Positions 14,686 to 22,947 of a stretch of 31,091 nucleotides of DNA are shown here, in pieces (the stretch's first letter is position 1; the number at the start of each line of letters is the position of its first letter). The DNA is from Pseudomonadota bacterium. GTDB taxonomy: Bacteria; Pseudomonadota; Gammaproteobacteria; Xanthomonadales; Rhodanobacteraceae. The notes beneath the pieces are model-generated. The model had not been told where the DNA came from. It saw nothing but the letters and a program-made list of their open reading frames with translations, and made no database searches. Location of the stretch: positions 1 through 31,091 of the forward strand of contig JAEYZH010000201.1 in the NCBI GenBank assembly GCA_023430685.1, read 5' to 3'. Made by a program: the position numbers and the translations under genes.

Positions 14686-15286
14686 TCCGGCCAAGCCCAG
14701 GGACGGTCGCTTCCTCGCGGTCGTGTTGCTGCTCATCGTGCTGCTGCTCGGCTACCTGCTCGGCGTGCACTGGTGGTTCGTCGAGCCGCACCTGCAGTAC
14801 GCCAATGAAATGCAGGACCTGCGTGACCAGCAACTGCGCTATCGCACCGCGATCGCAGCCAGGCCCGAGATCGAGCAGCGCCTCGCGGAAGTGCGCGCGT
14901 ACGAGCAGGGCAATCGCGCGTTCCTCGCGGAGACCGATCCCAATGCGGCTTCGGCTGCGCTGATCCAGCGCCTCAAGCAGGCGATGAGCGACCACGTCGC
15001 CGACGAGAAGCGCTGCCAGAACGTCAGCACGCAGAGCTTCAACAGCGGCGAGGAGGAACTGTACAAGCGCGTGACCGTGCAGGCGCGCCTGAAGTGCGAC
15101 CTCGAGCCGCTCGCCGCGGTCCTCTACGACCTGGAGAACGGCAAGCCCTACCTGTTCGTGGACCAGGTGATGATCTACAAGCAGCAGTCCTATTCGCCCC
15201 CGGGCGTGAAGGTCGCGCCGAACCCGCTCGACGTGCGCTTCAACCTTTCGGGCTACCTGCGCCAGCCCGGGAAGACGCCCAAGTGA
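14675..15286 (+). CDS. gspM: Type II secretion platform protein GspM (XpsM type)
   Basis: A 203-residue bitopic inner-membrane protein with a short cytoplasmic N-terminus, one membrane helix (about 13-33, LAVVLLLIVLLLGYLLG), then a helical segment and a ferredoxin-like periplasmic domain with two cysteines (C in KRCQNV and C in LKCDLE). The PLAAVLYDLENGKPYLFVDQVMI stretch is typical of the GspM-b type. It overlaps the gspL end by 11 bases and the next start by four, so coupling is tight. GspM stabilises GspL at the platform. Confidence 0.88.
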   Translation: MATNPAKPRDGRFLAVVLLLIVLLLGYLLGVHWWFVEPHLQYANEMQDLRDQQLRYRTAIAARPEIEQRLAEVRAYEQGNRAFLAETDPNAASAALIQRLKQAMSDHVADEKRCQNVSTQSFNSGEEELYKRVTVQARLKCDLEPLAAVLYDLENGKPYLFVDQVMIYKQQSYSPPGVKVAPNPLDVRFNLSGYLRQPGKTPK

Positions 15287-15984
15287 ACGTGCGTACGGCG
15301 CGACTCGCGACGCACGCCCTGGGCGGCATCTGCGGCGGCCTGCTGCTGCTCGCCGTGCTGCAATATGCAGGGTTCGGTCGTGGCTACGGCTGGTCGGACG
15401 ACGCCGCCGGCGAAGTCGATCGCGGCGGGGTCGGACGCATCGACAATACGCCGGTACAATTGCCGCCGGAATCGGCATTCGCGGCGATCTCGCGCCATCC
15501 GCTGTTCAACGACGACCGCGAGCCCACGCCGGTGGATGCGGCGGCCGCGGGCGACGAGGAAGCGCCGCCTCCGAACCCGCTCAGCGTGATCCTGACAGGC
15601 GTGATCCTCGATCGCGACGTGAAGATCGCGATGCTGCAGGACCTCACGCGGAACCAACCGGTCGCGCTGCGGGTCGGAATGCCGCTGGAAGGTGAACAGG
15701 CGAGCTGGACCCTCGTCGACGTCAAGCCGCGTGGCGCGGTGTTCAGGAACGCGTCGAACGAGACTACGGAAGTCGAACTCCAGACATCGGTCGTGCAGGC
15801 CCCGCCGCCGCAACAGCGCGGGCGCCGCGCCGCCACTGCCCCGACCTCCACGCGCAACGCCCAACCACCCGCGCAGAAGCAGGACGCCAACGCCGACCTC
15901 GCCCAGCGCATCGAGGAACGCCGGCGCAAGATGCGCGAAGATGCCGAACGCTTGCGTGGCGAAGCCGCGCAACAGAAGAAGTGA
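15283..15984 (+). CDS. gspN: Type II secretion protein N/C-like (XpsN type)
   Basis: A 233-residue protein starting at GTG 15283, which overlaps the gspM stop. It has one N-terminal membrane helix (about 8-27), then AAISRHPLFNDDREP and a GspC homology-region-like beta domain (LSVILTGVILDRDVKIAMLQD, GMPLEGEQASWTLVDVKPRGAVF), and finally a charged, probably coiled-coil C-terminus with AQRIEERRRKMREDAERL. In Xanthomonas the equivalent XpsN bridges the platform and the secretin in place of GspC. No separate gspC is present here, which fits that role. Confidence 0.82.
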   Translation: MNVRTARLATHALGGICGGLLLLAVLQYAGFGRGYGWSDDAAGEVDRGGVGRIDNTPVQLPPESAFAAISRHPLFNDDREPTPVDAAAAGDEEAPPPNPLSVILTGVILDRDVKIAMLQDLTRNQPVALRVGMPLEGEQASWTLVDVKPRGAVFRNASNETTEVELQTSVVQAPPPQQRGRRAATAPTSTRNAQPPAQKQDANADLAQRIEERRRKMREDAERLRGEAAQQKK

Positions 15985-15997
15985 TGGAGTGAGCCAC

Positions 15998-18298
15998 GTG
16001 CGACTGATCCCGTTCCTGATCGCCCTGGGCCTGGCCCTGCTGGCAGGCTGCAGCACGCCGGGCGGCGTGCGCAAGCAGGATGCCGACATCCTGACCGCGG
16101 ACACGGTCCTGAAGAAGACGCCGGTGGCGCCTCCGGAAGACATCGTCTCGAGCATCGCGATCTCGCCGGAGACCGATCCGAATCGTGCATTGCCGCCGCC
16201 GGAGATCGAGGTCGGTACCGGCAAGTTCTTCACCGTGCAGCCGCCGCGCGGCGAGCGCGGCGGAGAAGGGCAGGTCACGTTCAATTTCGAGGCGCAGCCG
16301 ATCCAGGCGGTGGTCAAGGCGATCCTCGGCGACATGCTGCAGGAGAACTACACGATCGCGCCGAACGTCAGCGGCAACGTCACCTACTCGACCTCGCGCC
16401 CGATTCGCCGCGAGGACGCGATGCCGGTGCTCGAGATGCTGCTGTCGTGGACCGGCAACGCGCTCGTGCGCGAGGGCGGGCGCTACACCGTGCTGCAAGC
16501 CAAGGATGCGATCCCGGGCAAGCTCACGCCGCGCATCGGCGCGAGCCAGCAACCCGGCTACGGCCTGCGCATCTTCCCGCTCGAATACATCTCGCCGAGT
16601 GAAATGGCGAAGTTGCTGAAGCCGTACGCGAAGCCGGATGCGTTCGTGAGCATCGATCCGAACCGCAGCCTGCTCGTGCTCGCGGGCAATCCGTCCGAAC
16701 TCGAGAACTACCAGCGCACGATCGACACGTTCGACGTCGACTGGCTCGGTGGCATGTCGATCGGCGTGTTCACGATGCAGCACGTCGAAGTCACGAAGCT
16801 GATGCCCGACCTCGACCTGCTGTTCGGCAGCAAGGGCGAGTCGCCGCTGGCCGGCATGTTCCGCTTCATGCCGATCGAGCAGACCAACCAGATGATCGTG
16901 ATCACGCCGCAGCAGGACTACCTGCGCCAGGCGGAGGAATGGCTGCGTCGCCTCGATCGCGGCGGTGCCGAGAACTCGGTGCAGCTCTACGTCTACAACG
17001 TGAAGAACCTCAAGGCACCGGACCTCGCCGACTACCTGAGCCAGATCTTCCTTGGCACGTCGTCCGGATCCCGACGCAGCAGTACGTCCGGGCGGGTAGG
17101 TCCCGGCTTGCGTTCGACCACGCTGGGCAGTCGCGGCGGTTCGAGCGGGATGAACTACGGCAATTCATTGCGGCAGAACGAAACGGAAAAGGCCGCGCCC
17201 GCCGCAGCGCCGTCCACGACGCCGGGGACCGGAGGCGCGAGCAAGGATACCGATATCCGGATTTCCGCGATCGAGGAGAACAACCAGCTGATGGTGCAGG
17301 CAACCCCGATCGAGTGGGATCAGATCGAAGCCGCGATCAAGAAGCTCGACGTCGTGCCACTGCAGGTGCAGATCGAGGCCCGCATCCTCGAAGTGCAGAT
17401 GACCGGCGACCTCGCCTTCGGCATCCAGTGGTATCTGGCTGGATTGATCGGCACCGCGGAAGGATCGGTCGGGAACGGGACCGTCTTCGATCCAGAATTC
17501 CGTGGCAACAGGCAGAATCGCCATCGTTCGCAGCTCAACGGCACGGGCAACATCAGTCCGACCAATAGCGGCAACGGCGGTTTCTTCTGGTCGTTCCTCA
17601 ACAAGAATTTCGAGGTGGCGATCAATGCCCTGGAGACGTCCCGCCAGGCGAAATCGCTGGCCGCACCATCGTTGCTCGTCTTGAACAACCAGGAAGCGCA
17701 GATCAACGTAGGCGAGCAAATCCCGGTCACCCAGCAATACGTATCGGGGATCGGCGGTGCGCAGACGAACTATGCGTCGGTGCAGTACCTCAATACAGGC
17801 ATTTCGCTCAGCGTCGTTCCGCGCGTGAATCCGGGCGGCCTCGTGTACCTGGACATCCAGCAGGAAGTCAGCAACCCGCCGCCCGGGTACTCGGCGAGTT
17901 CCGGCACGAATCCGGCAATCAACCAGCGACTCATCCAGACCCAGGTGGCCGTACAGAGCGGAGAGACGCTGCTGCTGGGTGGACTGATCCGCGACAACGA
18001 GGACCAGTCGACAAAAGGATTGCCCTTTATCAGTCGTGTTCCGGTGCTGAAGAACCTGTTCGGTTCCACGACCAACAGCAACAACCGCACCGAGCTGATC
18101 GTGCTGATCACGCCCCGCGTGATCTCCAGCGTAGACGAGGCGAGGCAGGTAACCGAAGATTACGCGCGCCAGTTCCAGTCCCTTGCTCCGCTGCAGCGGG
18201 ACGGTGCAATCCCGCGCGGGCGTCCGTCACCGCAGCAAACCATCACGTACCCGGTCGAAGAAGTGAAGCCGCAAGAGGACCTGCCCAATGAACATTGA
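15998..18298 (+). CDS. gspD: Type II secretion outer-membrane secretin GspD, lipoprotein form (XpsD type)
   Basis: A 766-residue secretin. The N-terminal signal has a lipobox LAGC with Cys18, so the protein should be lipid-anchored, as described for XpsD, which needs no GspS pilotin. Domains in order: N0 from about 90, N1 (about 190-255, RIFPLEYISPSEMAKLLKPY), N2 and N3 (to about 490, with a Gly/Ser/Thr-rich insertion near 350-420), then the secretin beta-barrel (about 550-710) with VGEQIPV, the VNPGGLVYLDIQQEVS stretch, SGETLLLGGLIRD and VPVLKNLFGST. Start: GTG 15998 has GGAG 8 bases upstream; GTG 15989 overlaps that site. It is the last T2SS gene, as in xps clusters. Confidence 0.95.
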   Translation: MRLIPFLIALGLALLAGCSTPGGVRKQDADILTADTVLKKTPVAPPEDIVSSIAISPETDPNRALPPPEIEVGTGKFFTVQPPRGERGGEGQVTFNFEAQPIQAVVKAILGDMLQENYTIAPNVSGNVTYSTSRPIRREDAMPVLEMLLSWTGNALVREGGRYTVLQAKDAIPGKLTPRIGASQQPGYGLRIFPLEYISPSEMAKLLKPYAKPDAFVSIDPNRSLLVLAGNPSELENYQRTIDTFDVDWLGGMSIGVFTMQHVEVTKLMPDLDLLFGSKGESPLAGMFRFMPIEQTNQMIVITPQQDYLRQAEEWLRRLDRGGAENSVQLYVYNVKNLKAPDLADYLSQIFLGTSSGSRRSSTSGRVGPGLRSTTLGSRGGSSGMNYGNSLRQNETEKAAPAAAPSTTPGTGGASKDTDIRISAIEENNQLMVQATPIEWDQIEAAIKKLDVVPLQVQIEARILEVQMTGDLAFGIQWYLAGLIGTAEGSVGNGTVFDPEFRGNRQNRHRSQLNGTGNISPTNSGNGGFFWSFLNKNFEVAINALETSRQAKSLAAPSLLVLNNQEAQINVGEQIPVTQQYVSGIGGAQTNYASVQYLNTGISLSVVPRVNPGGLVYLDIQQEVSNPPPGYSASSGTNPAINQRLIQTQVAVQSGETLLLGGLIRDNEDQSTKGLPFISRVPVLKNLFGSTTNSNNRTELIVLITPRVISSVDEARQVTEDYARQFQSLAPLQRDGAIPRGRPSPQQTITYPVEEVKPQEDLPNEH

Positions 18299-18695
18299 TT
18301 TTCCGCGCATCGGCCTCGCCTGCGGCCTGTTGCTCGCGCTCGCGGGCTGCGCGGACAAGGCGAACCCCGATACCGTCGACACGCGTTCGGTGGAACGCTG
18401 GAACTACCTGATCGCGCATCAGGCGGAGAAGGCATACGATTACCTTACGCCGGGATTTCGCACCACGCAGACGCGCGAAGATTACGCCGCGGCGATGAAT
18501 TCACGCCCCGTGCAGTGGAAGGAGGCGAGATTCAAGTCCAAGGAGTGTGACGCGGAGCGCTGCAAGGTCGTGGTGGATGTGGATTACTCGATCATCATGC
18601 CCGGTGCGGGCGGCAAGCCGGTCGAGGGAACGCGTGCCCAAACCGAAAGCTGGCTGCTCGTGGACGGAGCGTGGTTTTTCCTGCCAAGTAATTGA
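18288..18695 (+). CDS. Small lipoprotein of unknown function coupled to gspD
   Basis: A 135-residue protein with lipoprotein signal MNIDFPRIGLACGLLLALAGC (Cys21, followed by Ala, which fits outer-membrane sorting). The mature part (SVERWNYLIAHQAEKAYDYLTPGFR, then a WLLVDGAWFFLPSN end) looks like a compact alpha-plus-beta, NTF2-like fold; two cysteines (KECDAERC) may form a disulfide. It overlaps the gspD end by 11 bases in another frame and has GAGG about 9 bases before its ATG, so it is probably translated with the T2SS operon. I do not recognise a named family. A pilot-like or accessory role in secretion is only a guess from position. Confidence 0.75.
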   Translation: MNIDFPRIGLACGLLLALAGCADKANPDTVDTRSVERWNYLIAHQAEKAYDYLTPGFRTTQTREDYAAAMNSRPVQWKEARFKSKECDAERCKVVVDVDYSIIMPGAGGKPVEGTRAQTESWLLVDGAWFFLPSN

Positions 18696-18729
18696 ATTCG
18701 CAGCCATATTGAGGTAGGGGGAAAAAGGA

Positions 18730-18758
18730 TTGCACGCCCCTTTCCTTTGCCTTAACAT
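18730..18758 (+). promoter_or_regulatory. Sigma-70-type promoter of the surface-protein gene
   Basis: TTGCAC at 18730-18735 and TAACAT at 18753-18758 are separated by 17 bases, close to the consensus for a vegetative promoter. Both lie in a stretch clearly richer in A and T than the surroundings. Transcription would start near 18765 and give a leader of about 100 bases. Confidence 0.65.
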
Positions 18759-18774
18759 GGCAGCGCTGTTGCCT

Positions 18775-18833
18775 AACCTTGCCCTGCCCGCGAGGGCCGA
18801 GCCTGTATGACCGGAGCAAGGTTGGCGGTAAAG
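18775..18833 (+). promoter_or_regulatory. Stem-loop in the leader of the surface-protein mRNA
   Basis: AACCTTGC (18775-18782) can pair with GCAAGGTT (18826-18833), closing a loop of 43 bases that holds a smaller CCC/GGG hairpin. It ends about 35 bases before the start codon, leaving the Shine-Dalgarno free. It could stabilise the transcript or act as a regulatory leader; it matches no riboswitch that I recognise. Confidence 0.45.
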
Positions 18834-18868
18834 CAAAAAGCCCTGTGGTCAAAATTAGGAGTGTTGCG

Positions 18869-20314
18869 ATGAAGAAGAACAGCTTGACGACTGCCGTCGT
18901 CGCCGGTATCGCCGGCGTCGCTGGCTTCGCGGGCCTGGCGAGCGCCGTCGAACTCAATCCGGACGGTCTTGGCCAGGTTCTGATCTACCCGTACTACACG
19001 GTCAACAAGAGCCAGGACTCCCTGTTCTCCGTGGTCAACACCACGGCTGTCGGCAAGGCGGTCAAGGTGCGCTTCCTCGAAGGCTACAACAGCCGCGAAG
19101 TGCTCGACTTCAACCTGTACCTGTCGCCGCAGGACGTCTGGACCGCACGTGTCAGCCAGCTGTCGGATGACGGCGGCGCCGCCGTGTTCACCAACGACAA
19201 CAGCTGCACGTACCCGTCCATCGATCCGGATGGCGAACCGTTCCGTGCGGAAGCCTATGCCGGTGGCAGCATCTTCGATCCGGATGACGGCCCGACCAGC
19301 ATCACGCGTACCCGCGAGGGCTATCTCGAGCTGATCGAGATGGGCGAGATCATTCCGGGCAGCCCGCTCGACAACGCGACCGTGCATGACCAGAACGGCA
19401 CCCCGAACGAAGGCGTGCCGACCTGCTCGCCGGGTGCGATCGGCAACGGCGCCGGTATCTACCTGACGGCTCCGGGTGGCGGCCTGTTCGGCGCTGGCAT
19501 GATCGCCAACGTCGGCGAAGGCACGCTGTTCTCGTACAACGCCGATGCGGTTGACGGTTTCTCGAGCTCGGTCCTGTTCTCCGGCTCCGCTGGCTTGACC
19601 CCGTCGCTCGCCCAGGCGAACACGGCGACGTCCGCAGCGGGTGGCGCGACGGCCTATGTGTTCCACAATGGCTCGCTGCTCACGCTTGACTACGCCCTGG
19701 GCATCGACGCCGTCAGCGCGGTCTTCACGGCCGAGGCGCTCTACAACGAGTACCTCGTCGGTGCGGGCCTCGGTGCGAACACCGACTGGGTGGTCACGTT
19801 CCCGACCAAGCGCTTCTATGTCGACACGCAGTACGTTCCCGCGGTCGTTCCGCCGTTCTCCGAGCTGTTCCACGCGCCGGGCGCCTCGTTCGTCGAAGTC
19901 GGCATCGCGCTGTACGACCAGGAAGAAGGCTTCACCACGCAGCCGGATGACTTCTCGCCGCCGATCAGCACGCGTCCGTCGTCGCTGCCGTACGAAGTGA
20001 ACGTCATCAGCTTCCTGACCGACACTGCGGCTGGCGATCCGTCGGGCGTGTTCGGCTCGTTCCTGCGCGCGAACATCCGTCCGTACGGCGATGCGGGCTG
20101 GCTGCGTCTGGATCTGGCAAGTGGCGATGGTGGCCACGCGCTGCGTCCGGCCGACAACAATGGCGTGGTCCTGAACGGCCTGCCGGCGACCGGTTTCGAG
20201 GCGTTCAACGTGATCAACGCGAATGCCCAGCCGGGCCAGCTGGCGAACTACAACGGTCTGTTCCGTCACCGTGCGAGCCGTTCGTGCACGGGCCAGGATC
20301 CGGCCTGCTCGTAA
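18869..20314 (+). CDS. Secreted cell-surface protein, conserved in gammaproteobacteria, function unknown
   Basis: A 481-residue protein with a signal peptide (cleavage likely after A26, GLASA/VELN). The mature N-terminus LNPDGLGQVLIYPYYTVN, followed by LFSVVNTTAVGKAVKVRFLEG and REVLDFNLYLSPQDVWTA, matches a family often annotated only as cell surface protein. The rest is Gly/Asp-rich beta-type sequence with few cysteines (pairs near SCTYPS/PTCSPG and at the C-terminus SCTGQDPACS). It has no lipobox, LPXTG or CTERM anchor. It has a good Shine-Dalgarno (TAGGAG), its own promoter and a strong terminator. Its codons favour CGT, GGT and GCC more than its neighbours do, which suggests high expression. 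Sitting after the T2SS operon it may be a T2SS substrate; that is inference. Confidence 0.8.
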   Translation: MKKNSLTTAVVAGIAGVAGFAGLASAVELNPDGLGQVLIYPYYTVNKSQDSLFSVVNTTAVGKAVKVRFLEGYNSREVLDFNLYLSPQDVWTARVSQLSDDGGAAVFTNDNSCTYPSIDPDGEPFRAEAYAGGSIFDPDDGPTSITRTREGYLELIEMGEIIPGSPLDNATVHDQNGTPNEGVPTCSPGAIGNGAGIYLTAPGGGLFGAGMIANVGEGTLFSYNADAVDGFSSSVLFSGSAGLTPSLAQANTATSAAGGATAYVFHNGSLLTLDYALGIDAVSAVFTAEALYNEYLVGAGLGANTDWVVTFPTKRFYVDTQYVPAVVPPFSELFHAPGASFVEVGIALYDQEEGFTTQPDDFSPPISTRPSSLPYEVNVISFLTDTAAGDPSGVFGSFLRANIRPYGDAGWLRLDLASGDGGHALRPADNNGVVLNGLPATGFEAFNVINANAQPGQLANYNGLFRHRASRSCTGQDPACS

Positions 20315-20336
20315 TTGCAAGCTGCAAAGTGTCAGG

Positions 20337-20365
20337 AAAAAGGGGCCTTCGGGCCCCTTTTTTTT
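20337..20365 (+). terminator. Rho-independent terminator
   Basis: GGGGCC (20342-20347), loop TTCG, GGCCCC (20352-20357), preceded by five A and followed by eight T. The A-run can extend the stem with the T-run. It ends the surface-protein transcript and is the clearest terminator in the window. Confidence 0.95.
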
Positions 20366-20391
20366 CGCCTATCGCGCAGTGCTTCACGACA

Positions 20392-20437
20392 ATTGGCAGG
20401 ATATGTGTGGCTAAGGCTTGCCAATGGGCTATAGAAT
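20392..20437 (+). promoter_or_regulatory. Inverted repeat and AT-rich -10-like site before the Ig-like gene
   Basis: ATTGGCA (20392-20398) and TGCCAAT (20419-20425) form a 7-bp inverted repeat 20 bases apart, and TATAGAAT (20430-20437) follows immediately. The arrangement resembles an operator or structured region next to a -10 element for the gene at 20475, but no good -35 is seen. Confidence 0.35.
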
Positions 20438-20474
20438 ATGCATTGCGTCTCCCTGCCGTTGCCGGAACCGTCCA

Positions 20475-21812
20475 ATGCATCTTCTTTCCGCCATTCGAAA
20501 TTCCCTGATCCTCGCCGGTGCCGCGCTGTTCGCCGCGCCGATCGCGCAGGCCCAAGTCACCCTGAACCTCACCACCGTCGAGCAGACCAATTGCGTCGCC
20601 GTCACCGACGTGCAGGGTCTGCAGCTCATGCCCGGTGGGACCGACCTGCAGGCGACGGGCGTCACGTTGACGGGCACCGGATGTGGATCGGCGAACTCCG
20701 AATTCGACGTGACGGTGAACGCCCCAGCGTCGGCCGTAGCGGGCACGCCGTTCAACATTTCGTGGAGCGCGACCGATGCGGCCACGAAGTGCACGTACGG
20801 CGGAACCCCGGGAGTGACGGACTGGCCGGTCGGCCAGACCGCGTGCGATGGCGCGGGGTGCACGGGCTCCCACAACAAGTCGGTCACCCTTCCGGGTGCC
20901 GGCAACTACAGCTTCAGCATGACCTGCACGAACGCGACCGGTTTCGCGCAGGACGGCCTCACCGCGGGCGGTCCGCCTGAAGCGCCGCAGCCGCCGAATT
21001 TCGTGCTGACGGCACCGGCCACCGCGACCACGGGCACGGCGATCCAGGTCAGCTGGTCGGTCCAGGGCGCCGCCGCCTGCACGGGTAGCGCCTCTCTCAA
21101 CGGAAGCTCGGCGAGCCTCGCGGGCTGGACCGACGTGACGTCCCCGACTTCGCCGCGCTCCGTGACGTTCGCGCAAGCCGGTGCCTGGGTGTTGAACCTT
21201 TCCTGCTCGAACGCGAACGGCTCGACGGCGAGCCAGCCACGCGCGATCACGGTCAGCCCCGTCGGAGATCCGAGCTGCCCGGCCGGTCGCCAGACGGTGG
21301 CTGACGTCTGCTACAGCTACTCCCTCGGATCGTCGTGCGCGAATGGAACCGACGTGACGAAGTTCGAGAACATCTGGGGTCGCATGGCGCCGCAGCAGAC
21401 TCCGACGCCTTTCCCGGGTGAGCAGTTCTTCGCCATCTTCAAGAACATGCAGCAGGCGGGTTACATCTCGGCGAAATTCACCGTGCCAGCGACCGGTCTG
21501 CCACCGCTGCAGTGGGGCATGTTCTCGCACGGTGAATCGCTCTCGGGTCCCAATGTCACGATGGCGATCTCGCCCCAGTGCGGCGACTTCCAGCCGGCCA
21601 CGTCCATCTGCCTCCGTTCCAATATGGGGCCGGGCGATATCCTGACGAAATGGCGCCTGCCGACTGCCGCCGGCATCGTCGCCGCATGCGATGTCGTCCC
21701 GGGACAGTCGTACTATGTCAACATCAAGATGACGGAACCGGTGCCTCCAACGCACGACCATTGCGCCGGGTCGACCTGCAAGGTGACGATCCAGCACAAC
21801 CACACGCCTTGA
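20475..21812 (+). CDS. Secreted protein with two Ig-like domains and a unique C-terminal domain
   Basis: A 445-residue protein with a signal peptide (MHLLSAIRNSLILAGAALFA, cleavage after AQA near 26). Two Ig/PKD-like beta domains follow: about 78-160 (PFNISWSATDAATKC to FSMTCTNATG) and about 178-258 (IQVSWSVQGAAACTG to LNLSCSNANGS). Each has the W-C to C spacing of bacterial Ig-like repeats. The remaining 170 residues (from CPAGRQTV) form a cysteine-containing domain I do not recognise, ending in a His-rich HDHCAG/QHNHTP region that might bind metal. ATG 20475 was chosen for the signal peptide; the frame opens further upstream at 20418 without one. It is probably exported by Sec and perhaps then by the T2SS. 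No CTERM anchor is visible. Confidence 0.7.
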   Translation: MHLLSAIRNSLILAGAALFAAPIAQAQVTLNLTTVEQTNCVAVTDVQGLQLMPGGTDLQATGVTLTGTGCGSANSEFDVTVNAPASAVAGTPFNISWSATDAATKCTYGGTPGVTDWPVGQTACDGAGCTGSHNKSVTLPGAGNYSFSMTCTNATGFAQDGLTAGGPPEAPQPPNFVLTAPATATTGTAIQVSWSVQGAAACTGSASLNGSSASLAGWTDVTSPTSPRSVTFAQAGAWVLNLSCSNANGSTASQPRAITVSPVGDPSCPAGRQTVADVCYSYSLGSSCANGTDVTKFENIWGRMAPQQTPTPFPGEQFFAIFKNMQQAGYISAKFTVPATGLPPLQWGMFSHGESLSGPNVTMAISPQCGDFQPATSICLRSNMGPGDILTKWRLPTAAGIVAACDVVPGQSYYVNIKMTEPVPPTHDHCAGSTCKVTIQHNHTP

Positions 21813-21855
21813 CGGCGGGGGGCGCGCCCATCGGGCGCCGCCGCCTTGAAGCATT

Positions 21856-21886
21856 CCGGCCGCAGGGGCTGACCCTGCGGCCGGTT
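21856..21886 (+). terminator. Perfect 12-bp stem-loop, probable terminator
   Basis: CCGGCCGCAGGG (21856-21867) pairs perfectly with CCCTGCGGCCGG (21873-21884) around a five-base loop, followed by TTCTCGT. It lies 43 bases after the Ig-like gene and about 60 before the isomerase gene. The T-run is short, so termination may be partial. Confidence 0.65.
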
Positions 21887-21944
21887 CTCGTACTGAGGGC
21901 CAGGCGCTACGCGCCGCCGTGCCCGTCCCACCTCGGAGTCGCCC

Positions 21945-22895
21945 ATGACACATCGTTACGGCCGCACGCTCGGCCTCGTTGCGTTCTTCGTCGCCGGCCA
22001 GGCGGCAATCACGCCCCAGCTCCAGGCCGCCGGCGCCCCTTCGGTCGTCATCGCCTCTCAGGGAGGCGAGAACGTGACACTCGAGGATATCGACGCATTC
22101 GCCGAACGCGTCCCTGAAGCCGATCGCCCCAACTTCTTCAACAGTCCCAAACGCATCGAATCGATGCTGATGAACCTGCTGCTGCAGAAGCAGCTCGCAA
22201 CCGCCGCGCGGAAGGCCGGGCTGGACAAGGAGCCGAAGGTTGCCAGGCAACTCGAACTGGCGGAAATCGAGGCTCTCTCGAAGGCGGAGGCCAACCGGTT
22301 TCGCGACGAACTCGCGGTCCCCGACCTGTCCCAGCTCGTTCGCGAGAATTACCTGGCGAACAAGGAAAAGTACCAGATTCCTGGCAAGCTCGATGTTCGC
22401 CATATCCTGATCGGAACCGAATCGCGCAGCGAGGCGGAAGCGGAAGCACTCGCGAAGACAGTCGAAGCCGAGGCGCGCAAGGATCCAGCGAAGTTTGTTG
22501 CACTGGTCGCGCAATACTCCGACGATCCGAGCAAGGAGGCCAACCAGGGCCTCATGCACGATGCGGGGAGTAGCCGTTACGTGCCTGAATTCGCCACTGC
22601 GGCCAAGGCGCTCGCCAAACCGGATGACATCTCCAAGCCGATCAAGACGAAATTCGGTTTCCACATCCTGCAACTCGTCGCCAAGGAGCCGGCGAAGCCC
22701 AGGTCTTTTGATGAAGTGAAAGACGAAATCCGGGCAAAGCTCTCAAAGGAATACGTCGAGAAGCAGGTCAGTACGCGGATGGATACGATCCGCAACCAGC
22801 CGATCGATGCCAACCAGGAACTCGTGGAATCGCTGCGCAAGCGGTACGCCATCCAGTCGCCAGCGTCGCAGGAGACGACCGGCGCGAAGCCCTGA
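21945..22895 (+). CDS. Periplasmic parvulin-type peptidyl-prolyl cis-trans isomerase (PpiC/SurA-like)
   Basis: A 316-residue protein with an N-terminal signal peptide (about 1-29), a helical SurA-N-like region (about 30-140, charged and rich in Lys, Glu and Ala), and a rotamase domain at about 147-246. The domain is recognised by VRHILIG, the FVALVAQYSDDPS stretch, and FGFHILQLV at the end. A charged C-terminal helix follows. It should assist folding of exported proteins in the periplasm. GGAG lies 8 bases before the ATG. The domain departs from typical parvulins at the loop after SDDPS, where the usual GGDLG-type sequence is NQGLMHDAGSS. It is separate from the SurA gene proper (usually next to lptD). 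Confidence 0.85.
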   Translation: MTHRYGRTLGLVAFFVAGQAAITPQLQAAGAPSVVIASQGGENVTLEDIDAFAERVPEADRPNFFNSPKRIESMLMNLLLQKQLATAARKAGLDKEPKVARQLELAEIEALSKAEANRFRDELAVPDLSQLVRENYLANKEKYQIPGKLDVRHILIGTESRSEAEAEALAKTVEAEARKDPAKFVALVAQYSDDPSKEANQGLMHDAGSSRYVPEFATAAKALAKPDDISKPIKTKFGFHILQLVAKEPAKPRSFDEVKDEIRAKLSKEYVEKQVSTRMDTIRNQPIDANQELVESLRKRYAIQSPASQETTGAKP

Positions 22896-22947
22896 ACCGC
22901 TGCGCGCACGAGCGAGCCGAGCGCCGCAACACGGCGATGCGTGAATC

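Noticed and set aside
18773..20320. A 515-codon minus-strand frame opposite the surface-protein gene
   Set aside because: The plus-strand gene has promoter, Shine-Dalgarno, signal peptide and terminator. The antisense frame has none and gives Arg/Val/Ala-rich sequence without motifs.
20214..22673. An 819-codon open frame on the minus strand across the surface, Ig-like and isomerase genes
   Set aside because: It spans a terminator and three well-supported plus-strand genes, and its composition (Arg/Ala/Gly-rich) is that of an antisense shadow.
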